DNA of 64,000 nt, from contig CM076962.1 in the NCBI GenBank assembly GCA_039566865.1, positions 7,682,743 through 7,746,742 of the forward strand. The letters run 5' to 3'. How positions within the stretch are numbered: position 1 is the stretch's first letter; each line of letters starts with the position of its first letter. The notes under the pieces are model-generated. The model saw only the letters and a list, made by a program, of their open reading frames with translations. It made no database searches and had not been told where the DNA came from. Both the position numbers and the translations under genes were made by a program. This document shows positions 32,330 through 43,165 of this stretch, in pieces. The stretch comes from Aurelia coerulea (taxonomy: Eukaryota > Cnidaria > Scyphozoa > Semaeostomeae > Ulmaridae).

Positions 32330-32690
32330 CTCTTAGCAGGGCAGACGTTACGATCAAATTTTTTTCATCATAGGCACACTGATGAAGCTAGCTAGACTCT
32401 GCCAACCTTCAGAATTCATAACATTGCTACCGAAAGAAGGAGCTGCTAGATTCTTCCTGCCGTTTATTCAAGATTGCTATCAAATGCACAGTGCTGTAGT
32501 GATGAGACTGGATATACTTAAATTGAATGAAATTGTTTCTTCTTGATTCAAATATTAAGAATACTTTCAATGACTACAGGTAGAATTTATTATTTTGCTA
32601 CCATAGGATGATATGATACTGCTTCTGATATTATCATACTATGATACTGATTCTTCTCTTTTGGTCAAGATTGCTAAAAAAATGTGCGCC
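32330..32690. other. Short unassigned stretch
   Basis: AT-rich sequence with a small repeat of GATGATATGATACT/TATCATACTATGATACT near 32605-32650. No gene was seen. Confidence 0.3.
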
Positions 32691-34335
32691 AGTATTGTTT
32701 GTATTGTTTTGTATTTTTTTACAAGCTAAAAATAGTTATAAGTAAAGATAGGCGCAACAATCCTTAAACTACTTAGGTTTACTAGTTGAAAAGTTTCTAG
32801 CACAGGAACAATCAAAATATGGTCGGAACTTTTCGGAAACAGTAGTTAACATAGAATAAATGTTGGTCAAAGGAAAGCAAAAAAGTCACGTTGGAGCTAA
32901 TAAAGGTCCAGCAAAAACAAAGCAGAACCATTTGTAACCCTCAAAGAAAGTTAGTTAAACATTTAAAACTAAATTTAGATCTAGAAATTTCTTGCTTTAA
33001 GGCTAAGTGCAACAATAGATATACTTTTCTAAGTTCACTATTGTAATTGGATTAGATATCTAATCTATGGATAAAAGGTCCTTTACTTAACGAAAAACGC
33101 TTTTATGAGGTCAAATTCGCTTACATAACGGAAACTAAACTTTAAACTATTGATGCAGCAAAATTTGTTACAAACCTCAAACAAAAGACTCATCTAAGTC
33201 TTGAAGCTGGTTACTTTGTATTGCTTCACCAGCTAAAAATAGTTCTATGTAAAGATAGGCGCGACAATCCTTAAAGTACTTAGGTTTACCAGTTGAAAGG
33301 TTTCAAACACAGGAGCCATCAAAATACGGTCAGAACTTTGCAGAAACAATAGTTAACATCGAATGAAAGTTGATTAAGGAAAAGCAAAACGGTCCCTTTG
33401 GTGCTAAGAATGATCCAGCGAAAACAAAGCAGTACCCTTTTGTAACCCTTAAAGAAAGTTAGTTAAACATTTAATAATACATTTAGATCTTGAAATTGTT
33501 TTGTTTAATGCTAAGAGCAACAATAGATACACCATTGTATATTCACTATTGGAAATGTTGTAAACATAAAATCTATGAAGGTCCTTTACTTAATACAAAA
33601 CTGTTTTAAAAGGTCAAATTGGCTTACAAAACGGAAACTAAACTTTAAACTATTGGTGCAGATAAAGCTGTTACTAACGTCAAGAAAAAGTCTTGAATCT
33701 GGCTACTTTGAATTGCATTACAAAACAAAAATAGTAAGTAACGATAAGTGCAATAATCTTGAAACTACTTAGGTTCACTAGTTCAAATTATTCAAGCACA
33801 GGAGCAATCAAAATATGGGCGGAACTTTTCAGAAACAACAGTTAACATCGAATAAAAGTTGATTACAGGAAAAGCAAAACGGTCCCTTTGGTGCTAAGAA
33901 TGATCCAGCGAAAACAAAGCAATACCCTTTTGTAACCCTTAAAAAAAGTTAGTTAAACATTTAATAATACATTTAGATCTTGAAATTGTTTTGTTTAATG
34001 CTAAAAGCAACAATAGATATACCATTGTATATTCACTATTGGAATTGTTGTAAACATAAAATCTATGAAGGTCCTTTACTTAATACAAAACTGTTTTAAA
34101 AGGTCAAATTGGCTTACAAAACGGAAACAAAACTTTAAACTATTGGTGCAGATAAAGCTGTTACTAACGTCAAGAAAAAGTCTTGAAGCTGGCTACTTTG
34201 AATTGTATTACAAAACAAAAATGGCAAGTAACGATAAGCGCAATAATCTTGAAACTATTTAGGTTCACTAGTTCAAAAATTTCAAGCATATGAGCAATCA
34301 AACTATGATCGGAACTTTTCAGAAACAACAGTTAA

Positions 34336-34917
34336 AGAGCCACTGCTGACATAAGTGCTTTGCGCCTGTGCGAATCCCACAATGCATTGCTTCTTCGACT
34401 TTCTGGGTGTCTAAAAGTGTTTTTTGGCCTAGCATGTCAACATTATTGCGGATGTGGAAAGAAGCCTACCTCAATTCCACTGTTGCCTCCTCCATCATTA
34501 TCTTCATCACTTTCTTCCTGGACGGTCATGATGGGTGATCCGTAAATATGTGGATTATTTCCTGTCGTTCTTGTTGTTGTACGGTTTAGTTTGCCATATC
34601 GAACGGTTCAAATACGAAGTTTAGATTACGTTAGAATATGATGAGATCATTTTGCCCTCCAGAGGACTGTATTTCAAATTAACATAATAAACAGACGCTA
34701 AAAGTGAAGAAAGGGCCTATACAATTGTGGTTAATACGCGTTAATCCGCTTGTGTTTTAGCAATGAAGTAAATACAAATCAATAAACAATAATAAGCGCA
34801 AGTAAAACATTATTCAGTTCAGTGCATTTGATATTCGGCACAAATATTCGTCGCCATTGCTATTTACCTCCTTTCGATTTTCTAGGCGCGCAAAGCACCT
34901 ATGTCAGCAGTGGCTCT
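34336..34917. mobile_element. 582-bp MITE with TTAA duplication inside the satellite
   Basis: Ends AGAGCCACTGCTGACATAAG and the inverted CTATGTCAGCAGTGGCTCT continue to GTGCTTTGCGC. TTAA is present at 34332-34335 and 34918-34921. Other satellite units show the uninterrupted GTTAACATCG. A piggyBac- or Kolobok-type transposase is implied by the duplication only. Confidence 0.9.
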
Positions 34918-36592
34918 TTAACATCGAATAAAAGTTGATTACAGGAAAGCGAAAAAGTCACGTTGTAGCTAATAACGATCCAGCGAAAACAAAGCAGAAC
35001 CCTTTTTAACCTTCAAAGAAAGTTAGTTAAACATTTAAGAATACATTTAGATCTCAAATTTGTTTTGTTTAATTCTAAGCACAACATTAGATATACTATT
35101 CTAAGCTCATTTTGTAATTGGATTAAACATCAAATCTATGAAGAAAAGGTCCTTTACTTAACGAAAAACGGTTTTATGAGGTCAAATTGGCTTACATAAC
35201 GAAAACTAAACTTTAAACTATTGAGGCAGAAAAAGTTGTTACAACCCTCAAACAAAAGACTAATCTAAGTCTTGAAGCTGGTTACTTTGTATTGTTTTTA
35301 CAAGCTAAAAATAGTTCTATGTAAAGATAGGCGCGACAATCCTTAAAGTACTTAGGTTTACCAGTTGAAAGGTTTCAAACACAGGAGCCATCAAAATACG
35401 GTCAGAACTTTGCAGAAACAATAGTTAACATCGAATGAAAGTTGATTAAGGAAACGCAAAACGGTCCCTTTGGTGCTAAGAATGATCCAGCGAAAACAAA
35501 GCAGTACCCTTTTGTAACCCTTAAAGAAAGTTAGTTAAACATTTAATAATACATTTAGATCTTGAAATTGTTTTGTTTAATGCTAAGAGCAACAATAGAT
35601 ATACCATTGTATATTCACTATTGGAATTGTTGTAAACATAAAATCTATGAAGGTCCTTTACTTAATACAAAACTGTTTTAAAAGGTCAAATTGGCTTACA
35701 AAACGGAAACTAAACTTTAAACTATTGGTGCAGATAAAGCTGTTACTAACGTCAAGAAAAAGTCTTGAATCTGGCTACTTTGAATTGCATTACAAAACAA
35801 AAATAGTAAGTAACGATAAGTGCAATAATCTTGAAACTACTTAGGTTCACTAGTTCAAATTATTCAAGCACAGGAGCAATCAAAATATGGGCGGAACTTT
35901 TCAGGAACAACAGTTAACATCGAATAAAAGTTGATTAAAGGAAAGGAAAAAATTCCCTTTGGCCGCTAAGAATGATCCAGCGAAAAAAAAAGCAGAACCC
36001 TTTTGTAACCCTTAAAGAAAGTTAGTTAAACATTTAAAAATACATTTAGATCTAAAAATTGTTTTGTTTAATGCTAAGCGCAACAATAGATATACTATTG
36101 TATATTCACTATTGGAATTGTTGTAAACATTAAATCTATGAAGAAAATGTCCTTTACTTAATACAAAACTGTTTTAAAAGGTCAAATTGGCTTACAAAAC
36201 GGAAACTAAATCTTAAACTATTGGTGCAGAAAAAGTTGTTACTGACCTCCCGCAACAGACCAATCTAAGTCTTGAAGCTAGTCACTTTGTATTATTTTAA
36301 AAGCTAAAAATAGTTATAAGTAAAGATAATCGCAAGAATCCTTAAACTACTTAGATTTACTAGTTGAAAAGTTGAAAGACACAGGAGCAATCAAAATATG
36401 GACAGAACTTTGCAGAAACAATAGTTAACATCGAATAAAAGTTGATTAAGGCAAAGCAAGAAAGTCCCGTTGGTGCTTATAATGATCCAGCGAAAACAAA
36501 GCAGAACCCTTTCTAACCCTCAAAGAAAGTTAGTTAAACATTTAGAAATACATTTAGATCTAAAAATTGTTTTGTTTAATGCAAAGTGCAAA

Positions 36593-36700
36593 GTGCAACA
36601 TACAACATACAACATACAACATACAACATACAACATACAACATACAACATACAACATACAACATACAACATACAACATACAACATACAACATATAACAAC
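36593..36700. repeat. Heptanucleotide repeat (ACAACAT)n
   Basis: About 14 near-perfect 7-bp units lie within one satellite monomer, making that monomer about 120 bp longer. Flanking GCAAAGTGCAAAGTGCAAC suggests slippage from the monomer's own sequence. The repeat opens all frames on both strands, which produces spurious ORFs. Confidence 0.95.
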
Positions 36701-37735
36701 ATGCATCATACAACACACTATTATATATTCACTGTCGGAAATTGTTGTAAACATAAAATCTATAAAGAAGAGGTCCTTTACTTAACGCAAAAACGGTTTT
36801 ATAAGGTCAAAGTGGCTTACATAACGAAAACTGAATTTTAAACTATTGGTGCAGAAAAAGTTGTTACTAACCTGCAGCAAAAGACCAATCTAAGTCTTGA
36901 AGCTGGTTACTTTGTATTGTGTTTATAAGCTAAAAATAGTTCTAAGTAAAGATAAGCGCAACAATCCTTAAACTACTTAGGTTTACTAGTTGAAAAGTTT
37001 CAAACACAGGAGCAATCAAAATATGGAAAGAACATTGCAGAAACAATAGTTAACATCGAATAAAAGTTGATTAAGGCAAAGCAAGAATGTCCCGTTGGTG
37101 CTTATAATGATCCAGCGAAAACAAAGCAGAACCCTTTCTAACCCTCAATGAAAGTTAGTTAAACATTCAAAAATACATTTAGATCTAGAAATTTCTTTCT
37201 TTAAGACAAAGTGCAACAATAGATATAATATTCTAAGTTCACTATTGCAATTGTTGTAAACATAAAATCTATGAAGAAACGGTCCTTTATTTAACGCAAA
37301 ACGGTTTATAAGGTCAAATTGGCTTACATAACGGAAACTAAATTTTAAACTATTGGTGCAGATAAGGTTTTTACTAACGTTAAGCAAAAGATTCATCTAA
37401 GTCTTTAAGCTGGTTACTTTGAATTGTTTTACCAATCAACAATAGTTATAAGTAAAGATAAGCGCAAAAATCTTTAAACTACTTAGGTTTACTAGTTGAA
37501 AAGTTTCAAACACAGGAGCAATCAAAGCATGGTCAGAACTTTGCAGAAACAATAGTTAACATCGAATAAAAGTTGATTAAGGCAAAGCAAGAAAGTCCCG
37601 TTGGTGCTTATAATGATCCAGCGAAAACAAAGCAGAATATTTTCTAATCCTCAAAGAAAGTTAGTTAAACATATAGAAATACATTAAGATCTAAAAATTG
37701 TTTTATTTAATGCAAAGCGCAAGAATGGATATATA

Positions 37736-38504
37736 CCGGGTGTCTCAAAAAAGTACCCCCTTTTGACTCAACAAGGCTACAAAACGATAACATTTCGGGA
37801 CTTTTTGAATTCATGGCTACATTTGTGGTTTTCAACTCAAATGCACATACCTTGTATTTGGAAATCGACCACCAAACACAGGTGATATGAGTTCGCAAGG
37901 TCAAAATTTGGAGTGCACCTGAAACCAGAGGTTTTGAGAAATGGCCTAGCCATAATTTAGCAATAAAAACAGGCATTTTGCAAATGAATTTTCGACCTTG
38001 ACCTTCTCTTTTAATTTTTGAAAAGAGTTATACCTTGAATTACTTCAATTGTTCTTGAGGTGACTTTTCTTTTGAGGAAACGGTCCTTGCATTGCATTCA
38101 ATCCCAAGTGTTTTGTTTTAAAGAAGAGGAAAAGGAGCACATGCACGCTTATTTTGGAGATGTGGCACGACTTTATCATTCTTACCACGTTTTTACTATA
38201 CTTGTTTAATCAGCGCCATGCCCATGCATCTTTTATTCTTTTCAAAAGCAAAACACAGAAACTTAAAGTCTACAGGTACTTTGGAAAATGTCCACAATCC
38301 AAATCATAGCTAGGCTCTTTTTCAAAACCTCTGGTTTTGGGTGCACTGTAAATTCTGACTTTGCGAACCTGTTTCTAAATGCAAGGTACGTGCATCTAAG
38401 TTGAACATTTATACATTTAGCTGTAAAGACGGGGAGCAATGATATGTTATTGCTTGGTTCCTATTTCCATTCAAAAGGGGGTACTTTTTTTCTGAGACAC
38501 CCTG
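37736..38504. mobile_element. TA-type MITE at the point where satellite orientation flips
   Basis: Ends CCGGGTGTCTCAAAAAAGTA and the inverted TACTTTTTTTCTGAGACA then CCCTG continue through CCCCCTTTTG on both sides. TA flanks each end. To its left the satellite runs in + orientation, to its right in - orientation. It has no coding capacity. Confidence 0.85.
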
Positions 38505-39486
38505 TATATATCTATCTATTGTTGAGCTTAGCATTCAACAAAAAAACAATTTTTAGATCTAAATGTGTTGATAATTGTTTAACTTACGTTTTTTGAGGGT
38601 TAAAAAGAGTTCTACTTTGGTTTTGTTAGATCTTTATTAGCAACAAAGGCCCTTTATTTCTTTCCCTTAATCAACTTTTATTCGATGCTAACTTTTGTTT
38701 CTGCAAAGTTCTGACCATTTTTTGATTGCTCCTGTGTTTGATACTTTTCAACTAGCAAACCTAAGTAGTTTAAGGATTGTTGCGCTTATCCTTACTTAAA
38801 CCATATTTTTGGTTGGTAAAACAATTCAAAGTAACCAGCTTAAAGACTTAGATGAGTTTTTTGCTTGACGTTAGTAACAACTTTATCTGCACCAATAGCT
38901 TAAAGTATTGTTTCCGTTATGTAAGCCAATTTAACAGTTTTGTGTTAAGAATAGGGACATCTTCTTTCATAGCTTTTATGTTTACAACAATTCCAACAGT
39001 GAACTTATTTCCATTCAAAAGGGGGTACTTTTTTCTGAGACACCCTGTATATATCTATCTATTGTTGAGCTTAGCATTCAACAAAAAACAATTTTTAGAT
39101 CTAAATGTGTTGATAATTGTTTAACTTACGTTTTTTGAGGGTTAAAAAGAGTTCTACTTTGGTTTTGTTGGATCTTTATTAGCAACAAAGGCCCTGTTTT
39201 TCTTTCCCTTAATCAACTTTTATTCGATGCTAACTTTTGTTTCTGCAAAGTTCTGACCATTTGTTGATTGCTCCTGTGTTTGATACTTTTCAACTAGTAA
39301 ACCTAAGTAGTTTAAGGATTGTTGTGCTTATCTTTACTTAGAACTATTTTTAGCTTATAAACACAATACAAAGTAACCAGCTTCAAGACCTAGATGAGTC
39401 CTTTGCTTCAGGTTAGTAACAACTTTATCTGGACCAATAGTTTAAAATTTAGTTTCCGTTATGTAAGCCAATTTGACCTTTTAAAA
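38505..39486 (-). repeat. About 500-bp satellite, inverted block
   Basis: Reverse complement of the main array. The first unit begins TATATCTATCTATTGTTGAG next to the MITE. At 39007-39046 the last 40 bp or so of the MITE occur again (CATTCAAAAGGGGGTAC... to CACCCTG), followed by the same satellite start. So a unit of about 545 bp containing the MITE end has been duplicated in tandem. The block ends at the PLE target site. Confidence 0.9.
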
Positions 39487-39563
39487 AAACTTGATACTAA
39501 ATTTGGTTACTAGAAATTATATACTATGGAGGAGGCGGACGCAAAGAAACAGACAAATTTTGG

Positions 39564-39604
39564 CACACTGAGGCCTTTCGAACCTACGTTCTCATCAGAG
39601 TGTG
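39564..39604 (-). ncRNA. Hammerhead ribozyme, PLE 3' terminal region
   Basis: On the minus strand, CACACT (stem I) is followed by CTGATGA, a GAAC-GTAG-GTTC stem-loop II and GAAA. A minimal stem III (A-GG-CC-T) follows, then C, then AGTGTG closing stem I with 6 pairs. Every core nucleotide of the hammerhead is present, and cleavage is expected after the C, between 39570 and 39569. A very short stem III is known for PLE hammerheads, which are thought to act as dimers. Confidence 0.85.
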
Positions 39605-39725
39605 ACTTTTACGATTTAAAGTTAGAGTAAATTTTTCTGATTTATACAAGGCATGTAACTAGGTGACAGATGATTTACGTCATCATTGGCGTCATTGTTT
39701 GTTAACGGGAGTTCACTAAATTAAT

Positions 39726-42026
39726 TTAATTCATAAGGGCATGACCGTGTTTGAATAATCTGTCTTCGTAGTCTAATAAAAGGTTTGAATCACTCAATTT
39801 CATGAAGGCATATACTTTGAAAAAAGGTTCTTTCATGTTATTGTTTGTTTTTCCGCAGGCGAACACGTGTCTGGGAAAATTACAACTCGACACTCCGCTT
39901 CTTGACTCCGAGATATGGTTGTTCATTCTCTGTCTTAAGTTCGTTGTCTGTCCAATATAGTTCATACTACCATGACAAAGGTTGCATGAAAGGAAATAAA
40001 TAACGTTCTTGCTATTGCAGGTGATGTGCGATTTTATATTCCAAGTGCTGCCATTTGCTGTTTTAAAGTTTGTGACAGGCTGTAGATACAGTTTGCATAA
40101 TTTGCAACGAGTTTTGTGGCATAATTTGATTCCAGGATCTTGTATTTCGAACTGCATAGGTTCTGGATTAAATATGAATTTGGCTTTCGTCAATATTGAA
40201 GTAAGATTTGGGGGCTGTTTTAAGGCTAAAACCGGTTTGGTATCTTTAAACTTTCTTTTTGTTTCTGGGTCGTTAATGGTATTGAATAAGTTTGAAATCG
40301 TTTTCATAATGTGTCCATAGTTCAAGCTTGGATAATAGGTTGTTACGAGTGGAATAACATTTTTTTCGGGATTAGGTGCCGGGCCTTGCAATTTTGCTCT
40401 GTGGAATGCTTGATCTATCAGACCACTTGGATAATTGCATTTTAAAAGCCAATTTTTTAATTCTTTCAAGCGAAATGTTATTCTCTCTTCTTTTGAGACG
40501 AAAACTATTACTCTCTTTGCCAGATTAAAGGGTATTGTGTGTTTAATGTGTGTAGGGTGAGCACTATGAAAGTTAAGATAGTCGTGTGGGTTGGTATCCT
40601 TGTAGTAAATGTCTGTGTAAATTTCTTTGCCATTTGTTACAATGATTTCGATATCGAGGAAGTTTAACGACTCTTCATGGTCGGATATTAATGTTCCTTT
40701 TTCCATTGTGAAATTTATAGCGGGATGTAGTTCGTTCAAAGCGTTCTTAAAAATTTCGGAATCAATGTTTTCTGGCAAAACTATGAATCCGTCGTCCATG
40801 TATCGAAGGTAATGATCTTTTATGTAATCGCACGAATGATTATTAAAGTATTTCTTTAAAACGATGGGAAATAAAAGTGTTTCTTCAAGGTATCCCATAG
40901 TTAAACAGGCAAAGGGTGGCGCAAATTTTGTTCCCATTGCAGTTCCCGAGACTTGCTGAAACATTTTGTTGTCAAATAAAAAGTTGTTGTTCTCTAGTAC
41001 AAATTTAACAGCTTCGAGGATAAAGGATTTTGAAAAACGTTCTGGTATAAGATCCGATCTGGCTTCTATCCAGTAATCGATGGCAGTTAATCCAAGCTCA
41101 TGAGGAATACTGGTGTATAAGCTAACGACGTCATAAGAGTACGGTTTACTGTACGTTTCAAATTCTGTTGGAATTTTTCTGAGGAAATCCCAGTCGTCTT
41201 TGACGTAAGTCGACAATGTAGGTACAATTGGTTTCAAAAGAGTGTCTAGAAACTCGCTGAGTCTCTGGGTGGGTGATGCAGGGCCTGCGACGATCGGTCT
41301 CCCTTTTAGATCTTCCGGTGCTGACATTTTGATATATTCCGCATTAGATTTCGATATTGTGTTTATTATTTCATTACATTTGTGAATCTTTGGGAGCACG
41401 TAAAAATTACTGCTTTTCCATTCGAAATTGGTTATGAATTCGTGTTCTTTTGTTGTTAAAACGTCCTTATGTTTATTAACTAGAGTTTTCAGATTTTTCA
41501 TGACCACGTTGTCTTGGTCTGGTGTCACTTCTTTATAATCGTTTCCATTTAGGTGACCCTGTAGTACTAGCTTTTCCCTGTAAAAGTCTTTATCCATGAT
41601 GACGAAATTGCCCCCTTTGTCGGCTCTTTTGATGATTATATCGTTTCTGCTGGTTATTTCTTGTAGGGCGCTTCTTTCTTCTTGTGTTAGATTGTCTTTG
41701 ACGAATGTTCTTGTTGGTTCTAAAAGTTGCATGAAATTGCAAAGCGAATTGATTTCTGGATTGTTAGTGAAAATAGGTCTGTTTGATTTGTTACGATGTA
41801 TTGAAATATCTTCATTTTCTTTGTCTGCAAAAACTTCTCGTATTTTTACTTTACGAGAAAAATCTTTAATGTCGCTTTGAAAAGTGTTCTTTGGTGTCGA
41901 TATCGGAGTGAATTTTGGTCCTCTTGTTAATAGGGAAATGTGTCTTTGTGCCAGGGAGAAGGATGATAGGTTGAGGAGTTTAGCGGAAAAAGCGGAGGTG
42001 GGCGCGGGAGTCTCTGGCTGTGGTAG
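39726..42026 (-). CDS. PLE ORF2: reverse transcriptase with GIY-YIG endonuclease
   Basis: The frame is open for 766 codons from the putative shift site at 42026; the first ATG is only at 41732. The conserved N-terminal PLE block (LLNLSSFSLAQ, SLLTRGPKFTP) precedes that ATG. The RT follows: KGRPIVAGPASPTQRLSEFL, DVVSLYTSIPHELGL (A), SGTAMGTKFAPPFACLTMGY (B), RYMDDGFIVLP (C) and LNFLDIEI. Then come a CHKTRCKLCKL cysteine linker and the GIY-YIG nuclease (NVIYFLSCNLC, MNYIGQTTNLRQRMNNHI). The protein would nick target DNA and prime reverse transcription. No stop or frameshift is seen, so this copy may be functional. Confidence 0.92.
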   Translation of the reverse strand, partial: LPQPETPAPTSAFSAKLLNLSSFSLAQRHISLLTRGPKFTPISTPKNTFQSDIKDFSRKVKIREVFADKENEDISIHRNKSNRPIFTNNPEINSLCNFMQLLEPTRTFVKDNLTQEERSALQEITSRNDIIIKRADKGGNFVIMDKDFYREKLVLQGHLNGNDYKEVTPDQDNVVMKNLKTLVNKHKDVLTTKEHEFITNFEWKSSNFYVLPKIHKCNEIINTISKSNAEYIKMSAPEDLKGRPIVAGPASPTQRLSEFLDTLLKPIVPTLSTYVKDDWDFLRKIPTEFETYSKPYSYDVVSLYTSIPHELGLTAIDYWIEARSDLIPERFSKSFILEAVKFVLENNNFLFDNKMFQQVSGTAMGTKFAPPFACLTMGYLEETLLFPIVLKKYFNNHSCDYIKDHYLRYMDDGFIVLPENIDSEIFKNALNELHPAINFTMEKGTLISDHEESLNFLDIEIIVTNGKEIYTDIYYKDTNPHDYLNFHSAHPTHIKHTIPFNLAKRVIVFVSKEERITFRLKELKNWLLKCNYPSGLIDQAFHRAKLQGPAPNPEKNVIPLVTTYYPSLNYGHIMKTISNLFNTINDPETKRKFKDTKPVLALKQPPNLTSILTKAKFIFNPEPMQFEIQDPGIKLCHKTRCKLCKLYLQPVTNFKTANGSTWNIKSHITCNSKNVIYFLSCNLCHGSMNYIGQTTNLRQRMNNHISESRSGVSSCNFPRHVFACGKTNNNMKEPFFKVYAFMKLSDSNLLLDYEDRLFKHGHALMN

Positions 42027-42916
42027 TTTTTTGGCGTTTGGTAATCGTAGCTACCTCGGAATGTTTGGCTTTGTTGGAGTGGGATGTATGTTGCATTTCT
42101 GTGATTGTTCTCTTTTTGTGGTCTTCTTGGGGGATCTGGTTTGGGGATTGCAGATTCGGTGTTGTTTGGTGTTGCAGCTGCAGTGTGCGGTTTGGTTGTG
42201 GCTTTGTTGCGTGCCTGTTTATCTTTCTGGATGAGTTGTCTTTCGTCATTTATTTTCTTTGACCATTTCTTATTGACTTTGTCTTCGTCAAAATTTGCTT
42301 TGGCCTTGAAGTTTTCTCTCAAATTCTCGACAACTTGTTGATTTTCCTCGTGAGCGACGAAGTAATCATCGACTGTGCAGTCAATTTCATCAACTTTTTC
42401 CTTGTTCATGCGTGCTCGAACATTTAATACCTCGATTTCAGCTTTCAATTTTTGTTGGGAGAGGTCTGCATATATTTCTTTTTCTCTTTCGAACATTGTG
42501 TGAGCTTTTTCTTCTCGAAATTCTTTTGGTACATAGGGAGGCTGCTCGCTTAGGCATTCCTCATACAGCTGTGCCAACTTCGTACTACGAGTTTCTTTGT
42601 AAAAATAGTCGTTTCGGACCTTTAACTTATTGTTTAAGAATTTCTGGTTGAAAAACTCAAAATCGCGGGTTTGATTTTGTGCATGAAAGCTTTCTTGTCT
42701 TGCTGAAGTGGTTTCAAAGCTGGTAAGTGTTTCCTTGGTCTTGATCTTGTCTTTGATGATTTTTTCAGCTGATTCAGTGATGGCTGGGGTGATGTCGTTG
42801 ATGATCGTTGGAAGGATTTCCAAGATACTTTTCAGAACGATGTCCTTTATTGCCTTGATCTGATTTTGATTAAGAAACTCTAACTTATCTTCTTGGTTGT
42901 CTGAGCCGTTTGCCAT
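41927..42916 (-). CDS. PLE ORF1, coiled-coil and basic protein
   Basis: This 329-residue frame begins about 10 bp inside the end of the terminal repeat (ATG at 42916). The N-terminal 60 residues are helical (IKAIKDIVLKSILEILP). A long Glu/Lys-rich region (residues about 100-240) is likely coiled coil, and the C-terminal 90 residues are basic and Pro/Gln/Ser-rich. It has no enzymatic motif. A nucleic-acid-binding role is inferred from position and charge. It overlaps ORF2 by about 100 bp in the 0/-1 relation. Confidence 0.8.
   Translation of the reverse strand: MANGSDNQEDKLEFLNQNQIKAIKDIVLKSILEILPTIINDITPAITESAEKIIKDKIKTKETLTSFETTSARQESFHAQNQTRDFEFFNQKFLNNKLKVRNDYFYKETRSTKLAQLYEECLSEQPPYVPKEFREEKAHTMFEREKEIYADLSQQKLKAEIEVLNVRARMNKEKVDEIDCTVDDYFVAHEENQQVVENLRENFKAKANFDEDKVNKKWSKKINDERQLIQKDKQARNKATTKPHTAAATPNNTESAIPKPDPPRRPQKENNHRNATYIPLQQSQTFRGSYDYQTPKNYHSQRLPRPPPLFPLNSSTYHPSPWHKDTFPY
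42026..42032 (-). promoter_or_regulatory. Putative -1 ribosomal frameshift heptamer between PLE ORF1 and ORF2
   Basis: On the minus strand the sequence is A-AAA-AAC in the ORF1 frame (codons AAA at 42031-42029 and AAC at 42028-42026, preceded by A). This is a canonical X-XXY-YYZ site. A -1 slip enters the frame of ORF2, which is open from here to its stop at 39726. The -1 frame has a stop about 16 codons upstream and no ATG before 41732. A downstream structure could not be assessed by eye. Confidence 0.6.
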
Positions 42917-43003
42917 CCTTTACGAAAAACTTGATACTAAATTTGGTTACTAAAAATTATATACTATGGAGGAGGCGGACGCAAAGAAACAGACAAATTT
43001 TGG

Positions 43004-43044
43004 CACACTGAGGCCTTTCGAACCTACGTTCTCATCAGAGTGTG
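43004..43044 (-). ncRNA. Hammerhead ribozyme, partial tandem PLE copy
   Basis: Same sequence and pairing as at 39564-39604, exactly 3440 bp away, which is the monomer length. Two ribozymes in the same orientation bracket the full monomer. Self-cleavage of a read-through RNA would release a unit-length monomer. Confidence 0.85.
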
Positions 43045-43165
43045 ACTTTTACGATTTAAAGTTAGAGTAAATTTTTCTGATTTATACAAGGCATGTAACT
43101 AGGTGACAGATGATTTACGTCATCATTGGCGTCATTGTTTGTTAACGGGAGTTCACTAAATTAAT

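Larger units (their letters stand above)
32691..37735 (+). repeat. About 500-bp satellite array, + orientation block
   Basis: Units of 487-511 bp recur. The marker GTTAACATCGAATAAAAGTT appears near 32841 (variant), 33351, 33840, 34915 (after an insertion), 35424, 35911, 36422, 37048 and 37556. One unit is about 626 bp because of a heptamer expansion at 36593. The recurrent 65-codon frames (33575, 34065, 35647) are repeat by-products. No functional RNA or protein is evident. Confidence 0.92.

Noticed and set aside
33575..35844. Recurrent 65-codon + frames beginning MKVLYLIQNCF at 33575, 34065 and 35647
   Set aside because: They recur with the period of the 500-bp satellite and have no start context or domain. 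They are by-products of the repeat.
36470..36841. 123-codon + frame and overlapping minus frames with QHTTYN / VVCCML repeats
   Set aside because: Produced by the heptamer microsatellite, which is open in all frames.
40009..40320. 103-codon + frame (and counterparts at 43449, 45186 minus)
   Set aside because: Antisense shadow of PLE ORF2. It appears in every copy of that gene.
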